Below are positions 39,379-48,588 of a DNA stretch of 64,000 nt, one piece after another. The notes below the pieces were generated by a model. It did not search any database and had not been told where the DNA came from. It worked only from the letters and a program-made list of their open reading frames with translations. The position numbers were made by a program, and so were the translations under genes. Source of the stretch: Aurantimonas manganoxydans SI85-9A1. Lineage in GTDB: Bacteria; Pseudomonadota; Alphaproteobacteria; Rhizobiales; Rhizobiaceae. The DNA lies in contig NZ_CH672387.1 of the NCBI RefSeq assembly GCF_000153465.1, positions 1,642,046 to 1,706,045 of the forward strand, in the 5' to 3' direction. Each line of letters begins with the position of its first letter. The first letter of the stretch is position 1.

Positions 39379-39408
39379 TCGCGGTCGAGGCAACCCGAGG
39401 AGGTACCC

Positions 39409-39594
39409 ATGCCCGCTCAGTCCAAGTCACAGCAGAAGGCCGCCGGCGCAGCCCTGTCCGCCAAGCGCGGCGACACCAAGGTCTCCGATCTGCAGGGCGC
39501 GTCGAAAGGCATGTACGAAACGATGAGCGAGAAAGAGCTCGACGACATGGCGTCCACCGAGCGCAAGGGCAAGCCAGAGCACAAGTCAGACTAG
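39409..39594 (+). CDS. DUF3008 small stress-type protein
   Basis: This 61-residue hydrophilic protein starts MPAQSKSQQKAAGAALSAKR and contains LQGASKGMYETMSEKELDDM, which is typical of DUF3008. The family is widespread in alphaproteobacteria and has no assigned biochemical role. The ATG follows GAGGAGG at a good distance. A consensus EcfG promoter lies directly upstream, so general-stress induction is likely. A strong hairpin follows. Confidence 0.88.
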   Translation: MPAQSKSQQKAAGAALSAKRGDTKVSDLQGASKGMYETMSEKELDDMASTERKGKPEHKSD

Positions 39595-39617
39595 CGCCGC
39601 CGTCCTTCGGTGTGCAA

Positions 39618-39651
39618 ACGACAGCCGGCAGGTGACCCTGCCGGCTGTCGT
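39618..39651 (+). terminator. Perfect 15-bp hairpin after DUF3008 gene
   Basis: ACGACAGCCGGCAGG (39618-39632) pairs with 39637-39651 around a TGAC loop. There is no T-run, so it may stop transcription weakly or protect the 3' end. Confidence 0.6.
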
Positions 39652-39789
39652 CGTATCGGGCGGCGGACGCGGGCCCGGGCGCCGTGGCGCTTGTGCGACA
39701 GCAGCGCCGCCATCGTGCCGCGCGGCGTGCATCAGGAACCACATGTGCTAAGGGCGCCCGACATCATGTGACGGAGTTGTCTTCAAGAG

Positions 39790-41295
39790 ATGCCGAAAAG
39801 CGCCCTCGACAAGGATCTGAAAAAGGTCGTTTCGCTGGAAACGGCCACCTACGGTTCGGCCCGCTCGGTCGCGGCGCCCGGCATGGCGGTGCTCTTCCTC
39901 CTAGGGGCGATGGCGCTGGCCAGCGTCTTCGTGGCCGATGGTCCGCTGACCTATCTCGTCGTCATCGCCGCGGTCATCGCCGGCTACATGGCGTTGAATG
40001 TCGGCGCCAACGATGTTGCCAACAACATGGGCCCGGCCGTCGGCTCGAAGGCGCTGACGCTGGCCGGCGCGCTGGCGATCGCTGCGGTCTGCGAGGGCGC
40101 CGGTGCCATCATCGCCGGCGGCGACGTGGTCAGCACGATCTCCCGCGATCTCCTGCAGCCGCACGAGGCGATGGAGGCGATCGACTTCATCCTCATCATG
40201 ATGGCGGCGTTCCTGGCCGCCGGTCTGTGGATTCACCTGGCGACCGTCTTCGGCGCGCCGATCTCCACCACCCACGCCATTGTCGGCGGTGTCGTCGGCT
40301 CCGGCGTGGCGGCGGCCGGCGCGGGGATCGTCGCATGGCCGATGCTGGGCACGATCGTCGCCAGCTGGATCATCTCGCCGGCGCTGGGCGGCGGGATCGC
40401 GGCCCTGCTCCTGGCGCTGGTCGAGACCCTGATCCTCAACCGGGAGGACCGTCTCGCGGCGGCCCGGCGCTGGGTGCCGGTGCTGGTGGCGCTGATGTCC
40501 GGCATCTTCGCGATGTATCTGATGACCAAGGGCCTGAAGCGGCTGTGGAAGCCGGAACTGACGCATGTGCTGGCGGGCGGGCTCGCCTTCGCGCTTCTCG
40601 GCTGGCTCGTCTCTCGGCCCTGGATCCGACGGCGTTCGACGGGCATGGACAGCCGCATCAAGACGATCAGCAGCCTGTTCGTGCCGCCGCTGATCTTCGC
40701 GACCGCGCTGCTTTCCTTTGCGCATGGCGCCAACGACGTCGCCAATGCGGTCGGACCGCTGGCCGCGATCGTCGCGACCGCCACGTCGGGATCGACCGCC
40801 GACGGGCAGGTGGTCCTGCCCCTCTGGGTGCTGTCGATCGGCGCGATCGGCATCGCCGTCGGCCTCGCATTGTTCGGGCCGCGAGTGATCCGCACCGTTG
40901 GCGAGAAGATCACCAAAATGAACGAGATCCGCGCCTATTGCGTCGCCCTGTCAGCCGCGATCACGGTGCTGCTGGCCTCAAGCCTCGGCCTGCCGGTGTC
41001 CTCGACCCATATCGCGGTGGGCGCGATCTTCGGCGTCGGCTTCCTGCGCGAGTTCAAGTCGAACCGCGGGCTGGTCAATCCCGGCGTGCAGCCGCGGACA
41101 TTGTTCCTGAAGACGTCGCGGCTGAACGCGACGCCGGAGGAGGCGATCGCCAATTTCCAGAAGCGCGAACGGCGGCGTCTGGTGCGGCGTCAGCACCTGT
41201 TCGGCATCGCCGCCGCCTGGGTGATCACGGTGCCCGCGGCGGCCCTGCTCTCGGCGCTGCTCTACCTCGCCATGGCGGCCATGGTCGTCAGCTAG
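39790..41295 (+). CDS. pit: Inorganic phosphate transporter, Pit family
   Basis: This is a low-affinity, proton-coupled phosphate (metal phosphate) importer of the inner membrane. The 501 residues carry the two PHO4 signature repeats: NVGANDVANNMGPAVGSKA near residue 72 and AHGANDVANAVGPLAAIVA near residue 316. About ten to eleven membrane helices are present. Further repeat motifs are GAPISTTHAIVGGVVGSG and GLPVSSTHIAVGAIFGVGF. No pap-type regulator (DUF47/PhoU-like) sits beside it. Its stop overlaps the convergent NUDIX gene by 8 bases. Confidence 0.95.
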   Translation: MPKSALDKDLKKVVSLETATYGSARSVAAPGMAVLFLLGAMALASVFVADGPLTYLVVIAAVIAGYMALNVGANDVANNMGPAVGSKALTLAGALAIAAVCEGAGAIIAGGDVVSTISRDLLQPHEAMEAIDFILIMMAAFLAAGLWIHLATVFGAPISTTHAIVGGVVGSGVAAAGAGIVAWPMLGTIVASWIISPALGGGIAALLLALVETLILNREDRLAAARRWVPVLVALMSGIFAMYLMTKGLKRLWKPELTHVLAGGLAFALLGWLVSRPWIRRRSTGMDSRIKTISSLFVPPLIFATALLSFAHGANDVANAVGPLAAIVATATSGSTADGQVVLPLWVLSIGAIGIAVGLALFGPRVIRTVGEKITKMNEIRAYCVALSAAITVLLASSLGLPVSSTHIAVGAIFGVGFLREFKSNRGLVNPGVQPRTLFLKTSRLNATPEEAIANFQKRERRRLVRRQHLFGIAAAWVITVPAAALLSALLYLAMAAMVVS

Positions 41296-41761
41296 CGGTC
41301 AGCCGGCGATAGAGCTTCTCGGTCAATTCGACGACCGGCTTTTCCGTCAAGAGGCGGCGGGTCTCGGCGAAGGTCGCCCAATGCCGGTAGCGCTGGCGCA
41401 TTTCCTGCCACGCGTCGTGCTGCTGCTCGACCCGCAGGGGATAGAGCGTCACGTCGAGGACCTTGGTCTGGCGAAGTCCGCGCTTGAGCGTGCGGTAGGT
41501 GCCGAGCGGGGCCTGTTCGACGTGGCCCTGGACACCTGCCTCCTCGAGCGCTTCCTGCGCGGCGCTCTCCCAGGGGGCCAGGCCCTCCATCAGGGAGCCC
41601 TTCGGAAAGATCCAGCGGCCGGTGCGGCGCGAGGTGATCAGGAGGAAGACCGGCTGGTCGCCGACCATCGCATAGGGGATCGTCCCGGTCTGGGTGCCCG
41701 AGGGGTCGCTGCCGCGCAGCATCGAACGTTCGGCGAGTCTTTCGCGCAGCACTTCCATCAT
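41288..41761 (-). CDS. NUDIX hydrolase with diverged Nudix box
   Basis: This is a 157-residue NUDIX-fold protein. The box is GSLMEGLAPWESAAQEALEE plus AGV. Glutamates at the REUxEE positions are kept (QEALEE), but the conserved Arg is Gln and the first box Glu is Leu. FPKGS before the box and the loose resemblance to diphosphoinositol-type enzymes are family hints only. The substrate is unknown. The start is at 41761, with a second ATG directly after; the leader contains GAGAGAGGAACC. A LexA-like GTTC-N7-GTTC overlaps this leader. Confidence 0.85.
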   Translation of the reverse strand: MMEVLRERLAERSMLRGSDPSGTQTGTIPYAMVGDQPVFLLITSRRTGRWIFPKGSLMEGLAPWESAAQEALEEAGVQGHVEQAPLGTYRTLKRGLRQTKVLDVTLYPLRVEQQHDAWQEMRQRYRHWATFAETRRLLTEKPVVELTEKLYRRLTAS

Positions 41762-41767
41762 GGGCCG

Positions 41768-41782
41768 GTTCCTCTCTCGTTC
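41768..41782 (-). promoter_or_regulatory. LexA-like GTTC-N7-GTTC element at NUDIX start
   Basis: The sequence matches the alphaproteobacterial SOS box GTTC-N7-GTTC exactly. It overlaps the ribosome-binding region, so it may be a chance match. Confidence 0.3.
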
Positions 41783-42044
41783 CGCTCGGCGCGCAGGCCA
41801 TCCCGGCGCGCGCAAAGCAGATCATCATCATATCAACTGCATTGAACTTGCCCCGATCTGGCGGCGGCAAGTTGCCTGTGGAGACTGTGTCGCGGCGAGC
41901 GCGCGCGGCGCCTGGCAGAGGCGGGGCGGCGAATATCGAATCGCAGCGTATCATCCGTGTATGAGTTATAGGGCGCACGCTGTGCGCTTTCCAGCCCTGT
42001 TGCTCGGGGCGAAAGGAAAAGCACTGTTGCGCCAAGCGTTTGTC

Positions 42045-42060
42045 TTCACGCTTGCGTGAA
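42045..42060. repeat. 16-bp inverted repeat
   Basis: TTCACGC-TT-GCGTGAA, perfect 7-bp arms with a 2-base centre, 213 bases before the transpeptidase start. Operator-like. Confidence 0.45.
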
Positions 42061-42158
42061 TTGCGGGAGCCCGGTGGCCGTTCGGGCACGGTCGTGGCGA
42101 GACCCGGCAAGGCCGCGTAAAGCGGGCTTCCGGCTTCATGCTTTGGCCATATTGGAGT

Positions 42159-42178
42159 GCGTTACGAGCTTGTAACGC
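42159..42178. repeat. 20-bp inverted repeat
   Basis: GCGTTAC-GAGCTT-GTAACGC, perfect 7-bp arms, 95 bases before the transpeptidase start. Operator-like dyad; the factor is unknown. Confidence 0.5.
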
Positions 42179-42272
42179 TTGGTCAGCGGGCGGATCCGGC
42201 AAGACCCGTCAGCTTCCGTTTACCATGACGGGCTAGGTTCTGCAGGGACGTGCATATCCACGAGGAGTTTCG

Positions 42273-43616
42273 ATGACGATTTCCAACGACGCGTGCAACG
42301 GCAAGCGGCTCAGCCGCCGTCGCTTCGTGCTCGGCACGGCGGCCGCCAGTGCAGCGATGCTGCCCGGTGCCGCCTTTGCGCAGAACGCCCTCGGCGAACT
42401 GCTGCAGGCGCCGACGCGCGGCAATTGGGACGATCAGTTCGACACGCGCGGCTCCAACGTCCGTCAGGTCGCCTCGAACTCCCCGGTGTTCTCCGAAAAC
42501 ACGATCTATTCGCTGCAGGAGGCGATCAACAGCTATTCCGCCATCGTGCAGGGCGGTGGCTGGCCGATGGTGCCGGAAGGCGAGACGCTGAAGATCGGCG
42601 TGCAGTCGCGCACCGTGCCGGTGCTGCGGCAGCGTCTGGCGATCGCCGGCGACCTCGGCAACAATGCCGGCGGATCCCCGGCCTTCGATACCTATGTCGA
42701 CGCGGCTGTGAAGCGCTTCCAGGCCCGTCACGGCCTCCCGGCCGACGGCGTCGTCTCGGGCCACACCTACAAGGCGATGAATGTCGGCGCCGACCTGCGC
42801 CTCGGCCAGCTCCAGACCAATCTGCAGCGTCTGCGCGAGAAGCTCGCCACCGATCTCGGCCAGCGCTACGTGGTGGTCAACATTCCGGCCGCATCGATCG
42901 AGGCCGTCGAGAATGGCCGCGTCGTGCAGCGTCATACGGCGGTTGTCGGCAAGGTCGACCGGCAGACGCCGATCCTCGACTCGCGCATCACCAACCTCAA
43001 CCTGAACCCCTACTGGCATGCTCCGGTGTCGATCGTCCGCAAGGACATCATCCCGCTGATGCAGAAGGACCCGACCTATCTAGAGCGGAACGCCATCCGC
43101 ATCTTCGACGGCAATGGTCAGGAAATCCCGCCGCAGACGATCGACTGGAACACGGAAGAGGCGGTGAAGTATCTGTTCCGTCAGGATCCGGGCAAGATCA
43201 ACGCGATGGCGTCGGTGAAGATCAACTTCCCGAACCCGCATGCGGTCTACATGCACGACACCCCGCAGCAGAGCCTGTTCTCGGAACTGATGCGCTTCGA
43301 ATCGTCGGGCTGCGTGCGCGTGCAGAACGTGCGCGACCTGATCGTCTGGCTGGCCCGCGACGTGCCGGGCTGGGATCGCCAGCGCATCGAGCAGGTGATC
43401 GCCGCCCGCGAGCGCCAGGACATCGACCTCCTGAACCCGGTGCCGGTGCATTTCACCTACGTCACCGCCTGGGCGACCGATCCGACGGTCGTGCAGTTCC
43501 GCGACGACATCTATCACCGCGACGGTGTCGAACAGCTGGCGATGAGCGAACTGACGGCGACGGCCTATGCGCCGAACCAGCAGAACCCCTACGCCCGCGG
43601 CGACGACGGCTACTGA
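42273..43616 (+). CDS. L,D-transpeptidase (YkuD) with Tat signal
   Basis: This is a periplasmic enzyme that forms 3-3 peptidoglycan cross-links or attaches proteins to peptidoglycan. The 447 residues start with a twin-arginine signal (LSRRRFVLGTAAASAAMLPG) cleaved near AAFAQ. A peptidoglycan-binding domain lies near 108-172 (VPVLRQRLA...VKRFQARHGLPADGVV). The YkuD domain (~205-375) carries a conserved His in YMHDTPQQSLF and catalytic Cys347 in ESSGCVRVQ. Family rules require a Tat route, and tatABC is in this window. The size and Tat leader match the large YcbB-like proteins of Hyphomicrobiales, which grow by polar 3-3 cross-linking. Confidence 0.93.
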   Translation: MTISNDACNGKRLSRRRFVLGTAAASAAMLPGAAFAQNALGELLQAPTRGNWDDQFDTRGSNVRQVASNSPVFSENTIYSLQEAINSYSAIVQGGGWPMVPEGETLKIGVQSRTVPVLRQRLAIAGDLGNNAGGSPAFDTYVDAAVKRFQARHGLPADGVVSGHTYKAMNVGADLRLGQLQTNLQRLREKLATDLGQRYVVVNIPAASIEAVENGRVVQRHTAVVGKVDRQTPILDSRITNLNLNPYWHAPVSIVRKDIIPLMQKDPTYLERNAIRIFDGNGQEIPPQTIDWNTEEAVKYLFRQDPGKINAMASVKINFPNPHAVYMHDTPQQSLFSELMRFESSGCVRVQNVRDLIVWLARDVPGWDRQRIEQVIAARERQDIDLLNPVPVHFTYVTAWATDPTVVQFRDDIYHRDGVEQLAMSELTATAYAPNQQNPYARGDDGY

Positions 43617-43640
43617 GCCACGCCACGGCGACGACATGCG

Positions 43641-43671
43641 GGCCGGGTGCAGCGATGCGCCCGGCCTTTTT
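43641..43671 (+). terminator. Intrinsic terminator of the transpeptidase gene
   Basis: Seven-bp stem GGCCGGG/CCCGGCC, extendable inwards with a G-T pair, followed by TTTTT. Confidence 0.8.
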
Positions 43672-43778
43672 CATGCGCGGCCTTTCGCCGTTGGTGCTGC
43701 GCAAGCTGCTATGGTATTGGCGCAGCCATCTCGTGGCAGGACCCCGCCGGGTCGCCGCGCCGCCCGAAGGAGACCATC

Positions 43779-45095
43779 ATGAGCCAGGCCATTCGTAACG
43801 ATGCGTCGCGCGAGTTCGGCGATTTCTTCACCGCCTCGCTGGCCGACCGCGACCCCGACATCTTCGGCGCCGTCGGCAACGAACTGTCGCGCCAGCGTCA
43901 CGAGATCGAACTGATCGCGTCCGAAAACATCGTGTCGCGCGCCGTGCTCGAGGCGCAGGGCTCGGTGCTGACCAACAAATATGCCGAGGGCTATCCGGGC
44001 CGGCGCTACTACGGCGGTTGCGAGTTCGTCGACGTCGTCGAGACGCTGGCCATCGACCGGGTGAAGCAGCTGTTCGGCTGCGAATTCGCCAATGTGCAGC
44101 CCAATTCCGGCAGCCAGGCCAACCAGGCGGTCCTCCTGGCCCTGTCGAAGCCGGGCGACACGCTGCTCGGCATGAGCCTGGACGCCGGCGGCCACCTGAC
44201 CCACGGCGCCAAGCCGAATCTGTCGGGCCGCTGGTTCAACGCCGTGCAGTACGGTCTCGATCTGGAGACCGGCCTCATCGACTACGACCAGGTCGAGGCA
44301 CTGGCCGTCGAGAACAAGCCGGCGATCATCGTGGCGGGTGGTTCGGCCTACTCGCGCCAGATCGATTTCGCCCGCTTCCGGGCGATCGCCGACAAGGTCG
44401 GTGCGTATCTGTGGGTCGACATGGCGCATTTCGCCGGCATCGTGGCCGCTGGTCTCCACCCGAGCCCGTTCCCGCACGCCCATGTCGCCACCTCGACGAC
44501 CCACAAGACCCTGCGCGGTCCGCGCGGCGGCATCGTCCTGACCAATGATGAGGCGATCGCCAAGAAGATCAACTCGGCGGTGTTCCCGGGTCTGCAGGGC
44601 GGACCGCTGATGCATGTCATCGCCGGCAAGGCCGTGGCCTTCGGCGAGGCGCTGACGCCGGGCTTCCGCTCCTATATCGGGGCGGTCTGTGAGAATGCGC
44701 GGGCGCTGGCGGAGACGCTGCGCGAGGGCGGCGTCGACATCGTGTCGGGCGGCACCGACACCCATCTGATGCTCGTCGACCTGCGGCCGAAGGGCCTGAC
44801 CGGCAAGGCCTCGGAACTGGCGCTCGGCCGGGCCAACATCACCTGCAACAAGAATGGCGTGCCCAACGACCCGGAAAAGCCGATGGTGACCTCGGGCATC
44901 CGGCTCGGCACCCCCGCGGCCACCAGCCGCGGCTTCGGCGTGCCGGAGTTCCAGGAAGTCGGCCGGATGATCGTCGAGGTTCTCGACGGACTGAAGGCGG
45001 CCAATTCCGAAGAAGGCAACGCCGCCGTCGAGGCTGCGGTAAAGGAGAAGGTCGTCGCGCTGACGGACCGGTTCCCGATTTACGAAGGCCTCTGA
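43779..45095 (+). CDS. glyA: Serine hydroxymethyltransferase
   Basis: GlyA interconverts serine and glycine and makes 5,10-methylene-THF. It thus supplies one-carbon units, including those used by TrmFO. The 438 residues include [32 protein letters not shown] and the PLP lysine K243 in [13 protein letters not shown]. The ATG at 43779 follows GAAGGAG with a normal spacer; the frame also extends upstream across the terminator. It precedes nrdR, the standard order. Confidence 0.97.
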   Translation: MSQAIRNDASREFGDFFTASLADRDPDIFGAVGNELSRQRHEIELIASENIVSRAVLEAQGSVLTNKYAEGYPGRRYYGGCEFVDVVETLAIDRVKQLFGCEFANVQPNSGSQANQAVLLALSKPGDTLLGMSLDAGGHLTHGAKPNLSGRWFNAVQYGLDLETGLIDYDQVEALAVENKPAIIVAGGSAYSRQIDFARFRAIADKVGAYLWVDMAHFAGIVAAGLHPSPFPHAHVATSTTHKTLRGPRGGIVLTNDEAIAKKINSAVFPGLQGGPLMHVIAGKAVAFGEALTPGFRSYIGAVCENARALAETLREGGVDIVSGGTDTHLMLVDLRPKGLTGKASELALGRANITCNKNGVPNDPEKPMVTSGIRLGTPAATSRGFGVPEFQEVGRMIVEVLDGLKAANSEEGNAAVEAAVKEKVVALTDRFPIYEGL

Positions 45096-45126
45096 CAGCC
45101 GCCCGGGCCGGCACGGCCCAGCCAGG

Positions 45127-45159
45127 GATCATGCGCGCCGGACATCGGCACGCATGATC
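45127..45159 (+). promoter_or_regulatory. Hairpin between glyA and nrdR
   Basis: Nine-bp arms GATCATGCG (45127-45135) and CGCATGATC (45151-45159) with an inner GCCG/CGGC stem (45137-45140, 45146-45149). There is no T-run. It could be an attenuator, an mRNA-stability hairpin or a protein site in the 87-base gap. Confidence 0.5.
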
Positions 45160-45182
45160 GCTTCCAAGATCGAAGAGGTGCC

Positions 45183-45689
45183 ATGCGCTGTCCCTATTGC
45201 GGCTCGCAGGACAGTCAGGTGAAGGATTCGCGCCCCGCCGAGGATGGCGGCACGATCCGGCGCCGGCGCGTCTGCCCCGATTGCAATGGTCGCTTCACGA
45301 CCTTCGAGCGCATCCAGCTCCGCGAGCTCCAGGTGCTGAAGAAGTCCGGTCGCAAGGTGCCGTTCGATCGCGACAAGCTGGCGCGTTCGGTCGAGGTGGC
45401 GCTGCGCAAGCGCTCGGTCGATCCCGACCGGGTCGAGCGGTTGATCTCCGGCATCGTGCGCCGGCTCGAGCAGTCGGGCGAACAGGAAGTACGCTCCGAA
45501 GCGCTCGGCGAGATGGTCATGGAGGCCCTGAAGGGCCTCGATGACGTCGCCTATGTCCGCTTCGCCTCGGTCTATCGCGATTTCCGTGAGGCCCGCGATT
45601 TTCAGTCGCTGATCGGCGAGCTGGGACGCGGCGACGGCCTTGCCGCGATCGACGAGGAGGAGACCACGCCCGACGAGACATCCTCGTGA
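45183..45689 (+). CDS. nrdR: Transcriptional repressor NrdR
   Basis: NrdR senses ATP/dATP and represses ribonucleotide reductase genes. The 168 residues start [18 protein letters not shown], the zinc ribbon completed by [14 protein letters not shown]. The ATP-cone follows (~49-139, [20 protein letters not shown]). Its stop overlaps the ribD GTG start by four bases (GTGA), so nrdR and ribD are translationally coupled, as in many proteobacteria. Confidence 0.97.
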   Translation: MRCPYCGSQDSQVKDSRPAEDGGTIRRRRVCPDCNGRFTTFERIQLRELQVLKKSGRKVPFDRDKLARSVEVALRKRSVDPDRVERLISGIVRRLEQSGEQEVRSEALGEMVMEALKGLDDVAYVRFASVYRDFREARDFQSLIGELGRGDGLAAIDEEETTPDETSS

Positions 45690-46837
45690 CCGGGCAGGGC
45701 GCCTCGACGACCATTCCCGAACGGCCGGCCACCGATGCGGACCGGCGCTTCATGGCGGCCGCCATTCGCTACGCACAGCGCCATGTCGGACGCACGGCGA
45801 CCAACCCGTCCGTCGCGACGCTGATCGTGCGCGACGACGGAACCGGCCCGCGCATCGTCGGCCGCGGTGTCACCGCGATTGGCGGCCGGCCGCATGCCGA
45901 GACGGGCGCGCTCGCCGAAGCCGGCGAGCTTGCGCGCGGCGCCACCGCCTATGTCACATTGGAGCCCTGCGCCCATCACGGGCGCACGCCGCCCTGCGCC
46001 GAAGCGCTGGTGACGGCGGGAATCGCACGCGTCGTTTCGGCGGCGGCCGATCCCGACCCGCGGGTCGACGGCCGCGGACATGCGATCCTGCGCGCCGGCG
46101 GATTGTCGGTCACGCCGCGCGTCATGGCCGCCGAGGCCGCCGCGCCGATCTCGGGCTATCTGACCCGGCACGGCGCGGGCCGGCCAGAGATCCTTTTGAA
46201 GATGGCGCTGTCCCGCGATGGCCGGATCGGCATTCGCGGCGGCGGCCAGGTGAAGATCACCGGTGCGGTCGCCGACGCCCAGACCCATCTGGTGCGGGCG
46301 CGCCACGACACGATTCTGATCGGTGCCGGGACCGCGCAGGAGGACGATCCGCGGCTCGACTGCCGTCTGCCGGGCATGGCCGACCGTTCGCCCAACCGGA
46401 TCGTGCTCGATCCGCGGCTGCGGACCCCGCCGGACCTGACCATCGCGCGTACCGCCGCCGAGACGCCGACGCTGATCGCCACGCTCGCCAGCGCCGATCC
46501 CGAGCGCCGGGCGGCGCTGGCCCGGCAGGGCGTGCAGTTCATCGCCTGCGAGGCCGATCCGGAAACCGGCCGCATCGCACTGCCCGAACTGCTGGAGGAT
46601 CTGGCCGCGACGGGCGTGGCGAGCGTGCTGGTGGAGGGCGGCGCCGAGACCGGCGCCAGTTTCCTCGACAGCGACCTCGTCGACCGCCTGATCCTGGTGC
46701 AGGGGCCCGTCGAGATCGGCGAGGAGGGCGTGCGCGCGCCCATCGACGTCGCCACGGCGCGCTGCCGCTTCCGCCTGGTCCGCGAATATCGCTTCGGCGA
46801 CGATCATTGGTACGAGTTCGAGAGAAGGGCCGCCTGA
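45686..46837 (+). CDS. ribD: Bifunctional pyrimidine deaminase/reductase RibD
   Basis: RibD performs the deamination and reduction steps after GTP cyclohydrolase II in riboflavin synthesis. The 383 residues hold the deaminase half with the zinc motif: His-Ala-Glu in [11 protein letters not shown] and [12 protein letters not shown]. The reductase half begins near [15 protein letters not shown] and contains [15 protein letters not shown]. The start is GTG. Its stop shares one base with the ribE start. A gene for GTP cyclohydrolase (ribA/B) is not in the window. Confidence 0.96.
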   Translation: MTGQGASTTIPERPATDADRRFMAAAIRYAQRHVGRTATNPSVATLIVRDDGTGPRIVGRGVTAIGGRPHAETGALAEAGELARGATAYVTLEPCAHHGRTPPCAEALVTAGIARVVSAAADPDPRVDGRGHAILRAGGLSVTPRVMAAEAAAPISGYLTRHGAGRPEILLKMALSRDGRIGIRGGGQVKITGAVADAQTHLVRARHDTILIGAGTAQEDDPRLDCRLPGMADRSPNRIVLDPRLRTPPDLTIARTAAETPTLIATLASADPERRAALARQGVQFIACEADPETGRIALPELLEDLAATGVASVLVEGGAETGASFLDSDLVDRLILVQGPVEIGEEGVRAPIDVATARCRFRLVREYRFGDDHWYEFERRAA

Positions 46838-47454
46838 TGTTCACCGGGATCGTCACCGACGTTGGCCGGGTCGTCCGCACCGAGCGCCTCGACGCCGGCC
46901 GCCGCTTTCGCATCGCCACCCACTACGACCCGGCCGGGATCGCGCTTGGCGCGTCCATCGCCTGCTCGGGCGTCTGCCTGACCGTGACGGCGCTGCCCCA
47001 GGCGGGCGACGCCGATCGCTGGTTCGAGGTGGAAGCCTGGGAGGAGGCGCTGCGTCTGACCACGGCCGGAAGCTGGGAGGAGGCGAGCGCCCTCAATCTC
47101 GAGCGGTCGCTGAAGATCGGCGACGAGATCGGCGGCCATCTCGTTTCGGGTCACGTGGACGGGCAGGCGGAGATCGTCGCCGTCACCGGGGAGGGCGAGG
47201 CCGTGCGCTTCACCCTGCAGGCGCCCGGCGACCTCAGCCGCTTCATCGCCCGCAAGGGCTCCGTCTGCCTCGACGGGACCTCGCTGACGGTGAACGGGGT
47301 CGACGGCGACCGCTTCGACGTTCTCCTGATCCGCCACTCGCTGGACGTGACCACCTGGGGCGCGCGAAAAGCCGGCGACAGGGTGAATCTCGAGGTCGAC
47401 CAGATCGCGCGCTATGCCGAACGGCTGTTCGGCGCACGGTCGGCGGAGAGCTGA
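46837..47454 (+). CDS. ribE: Riboflavin synthase (alpha chain)
   Basis: This enzyme dismutates two lumazines into riboflavin. The 205 residues show the two-lobed lumazine-binding layout. The N-terminal repeat is [13 protein letters not shown]...IACSGVCLTVTAL. The second repeat is GHLVSGHVDGQAEIVA...GSVCLDGTSLTVNGVD. The ATG overlaps the ribD stop by one base. No FMN riboswitch is visible upstream of the operon. Confidence 0.96.
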   Translation: MFTGIVTDVGRVVRTERLDAGRRFRIATHYDPAGIALGASIACSGVCLTVTALPQAGDADRWFEVEAWEEALRLTTAGSWEEASALNLERSLKIGDEIGGHLVSGHVDGQAEIVAVTGEGEAVRFTLQAPGDLSRFIARKGSVCLDGTSLTVNGVDGDRFDVLLIRHSLDVTTWGARKAGDRVNLEVDQIARYAERLFGARSAES

Positions 47455-47601
47455 GGCTCCGAGCGAGCCGGCGACCTATCGTCTTTTCTGCATGTCTTTG
47501 CGGGTTTTGCCCGTCGCGACACGCTTTCGCCGCCTCGGTCCTGTTGCGTGCAGGGCGCGCGAGGGGTAACCCACGCCATCGCTTCCCCGAAGGATACCGC
47601 A

Positions 47602-48051
47602 ATGGCTGCCAAGCTGAATCTCCTCGTCGTCGAGGCCCGCTTCTATGACCCCATCGCAGACCTCCTTCTGGACGGTGCGACGGCGGCACTGACGGAAGCC
47701 GGCGTCGATTTCGACGTCGTCACCGTTCCCGGCGCGCTCGAGATTCCGGCCGCCATCGGTTTCGCTCTCGGGGCGGCGGATGAATCGGGCACCGAGTATG
47801 ACGGCTTCGTCGCGCTCGGCTGCGTGATCCGCGGCGAGACCTATCATTTCGAGCTGGTGTCGAATGAATCGGGCCGGGCGCTGACCGACCTGACGGTGCA
47901 TGAGTCGATTGCGCTCGGCAACGGCATCCTGACCGTCGAGAACGAGGAACAGGCCCGCGACCGGGCCGACCCGAAGCGCAAGGACAAGGGCGGTGCCGCG
48001 GCCCGTACGGCACTGGCGATGATCGCCCTGCGCGAGCGGATGGGAGCCTGA
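47602..48051 (+). CDS. ribH: 6,7-dimethyl-8-ribityllumazine synthase
   Basis: RibH condenses the ribityl-pyrimidine with dihydroxybutanone phosphate and forms icosahedral or pentameric shells. The 149 residues include [52 protein letters not shown] and [18 protein letters not shown]. All are family hallmarks. The ATG at 47602 follows GAAGGA; it lies 147 bases after ribE. It precedes nusB by 3 bases, so ribH-nusB form one unit. Confidence 0.96.
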   Translation: MAAKLNLLVVEARFYDPIADLLLDGATAALTEAGVDFDVVTVPGALEIPAAIGFALGAADESGTEYDGFVALGCVIRGETYHFELVSNESGRALTDLTVHESIALGNGILTVENEEQARDRADPKRKDKGGAAARTALAMIALRERMGA

Positions 48052-48054
48052 ATC

Positions 48055-48588
48055 ATGTCCAGTTCCGACCCTCAGGCACGCCCGGTCAAGCAGGCCAACA
48101 AGCGCGGCGCGGCACGGCTCGCCGCCGTGCAGGCCCTCTACCAGATGGAGGTCGGCGGCACAGCGCTGCTGGAGACCGTCGCCGAATACGAGAATTTCCG
48201 GCTGGGCAGCGAGATCGACGGCGAGACCTATCGCGAGGCCGATGCCGGCTGGTTCCGCGACGTGGTGTCGGGTGTCGTCCGCAGCCAGACCGAGATCGAC
48301 CCCAAGATCCACGCCTCGCTGCCGACCGACTGGCCGCTGTCGCGCATCGACACGACGCTGCGAGCGATCCTGCGGGCGGGCACCTACGAATTGTCGAACC
48401 GCAAGGATGTGCCGGTCGCGGTGATCGTCTCGGAATATATCGACGTCGCCAAGGCCTTCTACACCGGCGACGAACCCGGCCTGGTCAACGCCGTGCTCGA
48501 CCGCGTGGCGCGCAGCGTGCGGGCCGAGAAGCCCGGCGAGACCCGGACCGCCCGTCGCGGCGCAGCCGGCGGTGAGCCCTCGGCGTGA
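48055..48588 (+). CDS. nusB: Transcription antitermination factor NusB
   Basis: NusB with NusE (S10) binds BoxA RNA in rRNA antitermination. The 177 residues contain [20 protein letters not shown] at the start and [40 protein letters not shown] and a C-terminal [10 protein letters not shown] complete the family pattern. The C-terminal extension after ~155 is charged and low-complexity. Its stop overlaps the following MFS gene's GTG by four bases. Confidence 0.95.
   Translation: MSSSDPQARPVKQANKRGAARLAAVQALYQMEVGGTALLETVAEYENFRLGSEIDGETYREADAGWFRDVVSGVVRSQTEIDPKIHASLPTDWPLSRIDTTLRAILRAGTYELSNRKDVPVAVIVSEYIDVAKAFYTGDEPGLVNAVLDRVARSVRAEKPGETRTARRGAAGGEPSA

Larger units (their letters stand above)
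41762..42272. other. 511-bp gap before L,D-transpeptidase gene
   Basis: I see no gene here. It contains a GTTC-N7-GTTC element (41768-41782), two inverted repeats (42045-42060 and 42159-42178), and the leader of the transpeptidase gene with GAGGAG before the ATG. No open frame of convincing composition is present. Confidence 0.6.

Noticed and set aside
45600-47600. FMN riboswitch before the rib genes
   Set aside because: ribD and ribE overlap upstream genes, and the ribE-ribH gap lacks the conserved FMN aptamer segments.
47455-47601. Terminator or extra gene between ribE and ribH
   Set aside because: Only a 4-bp hairpin and no open frame with a plausible start.
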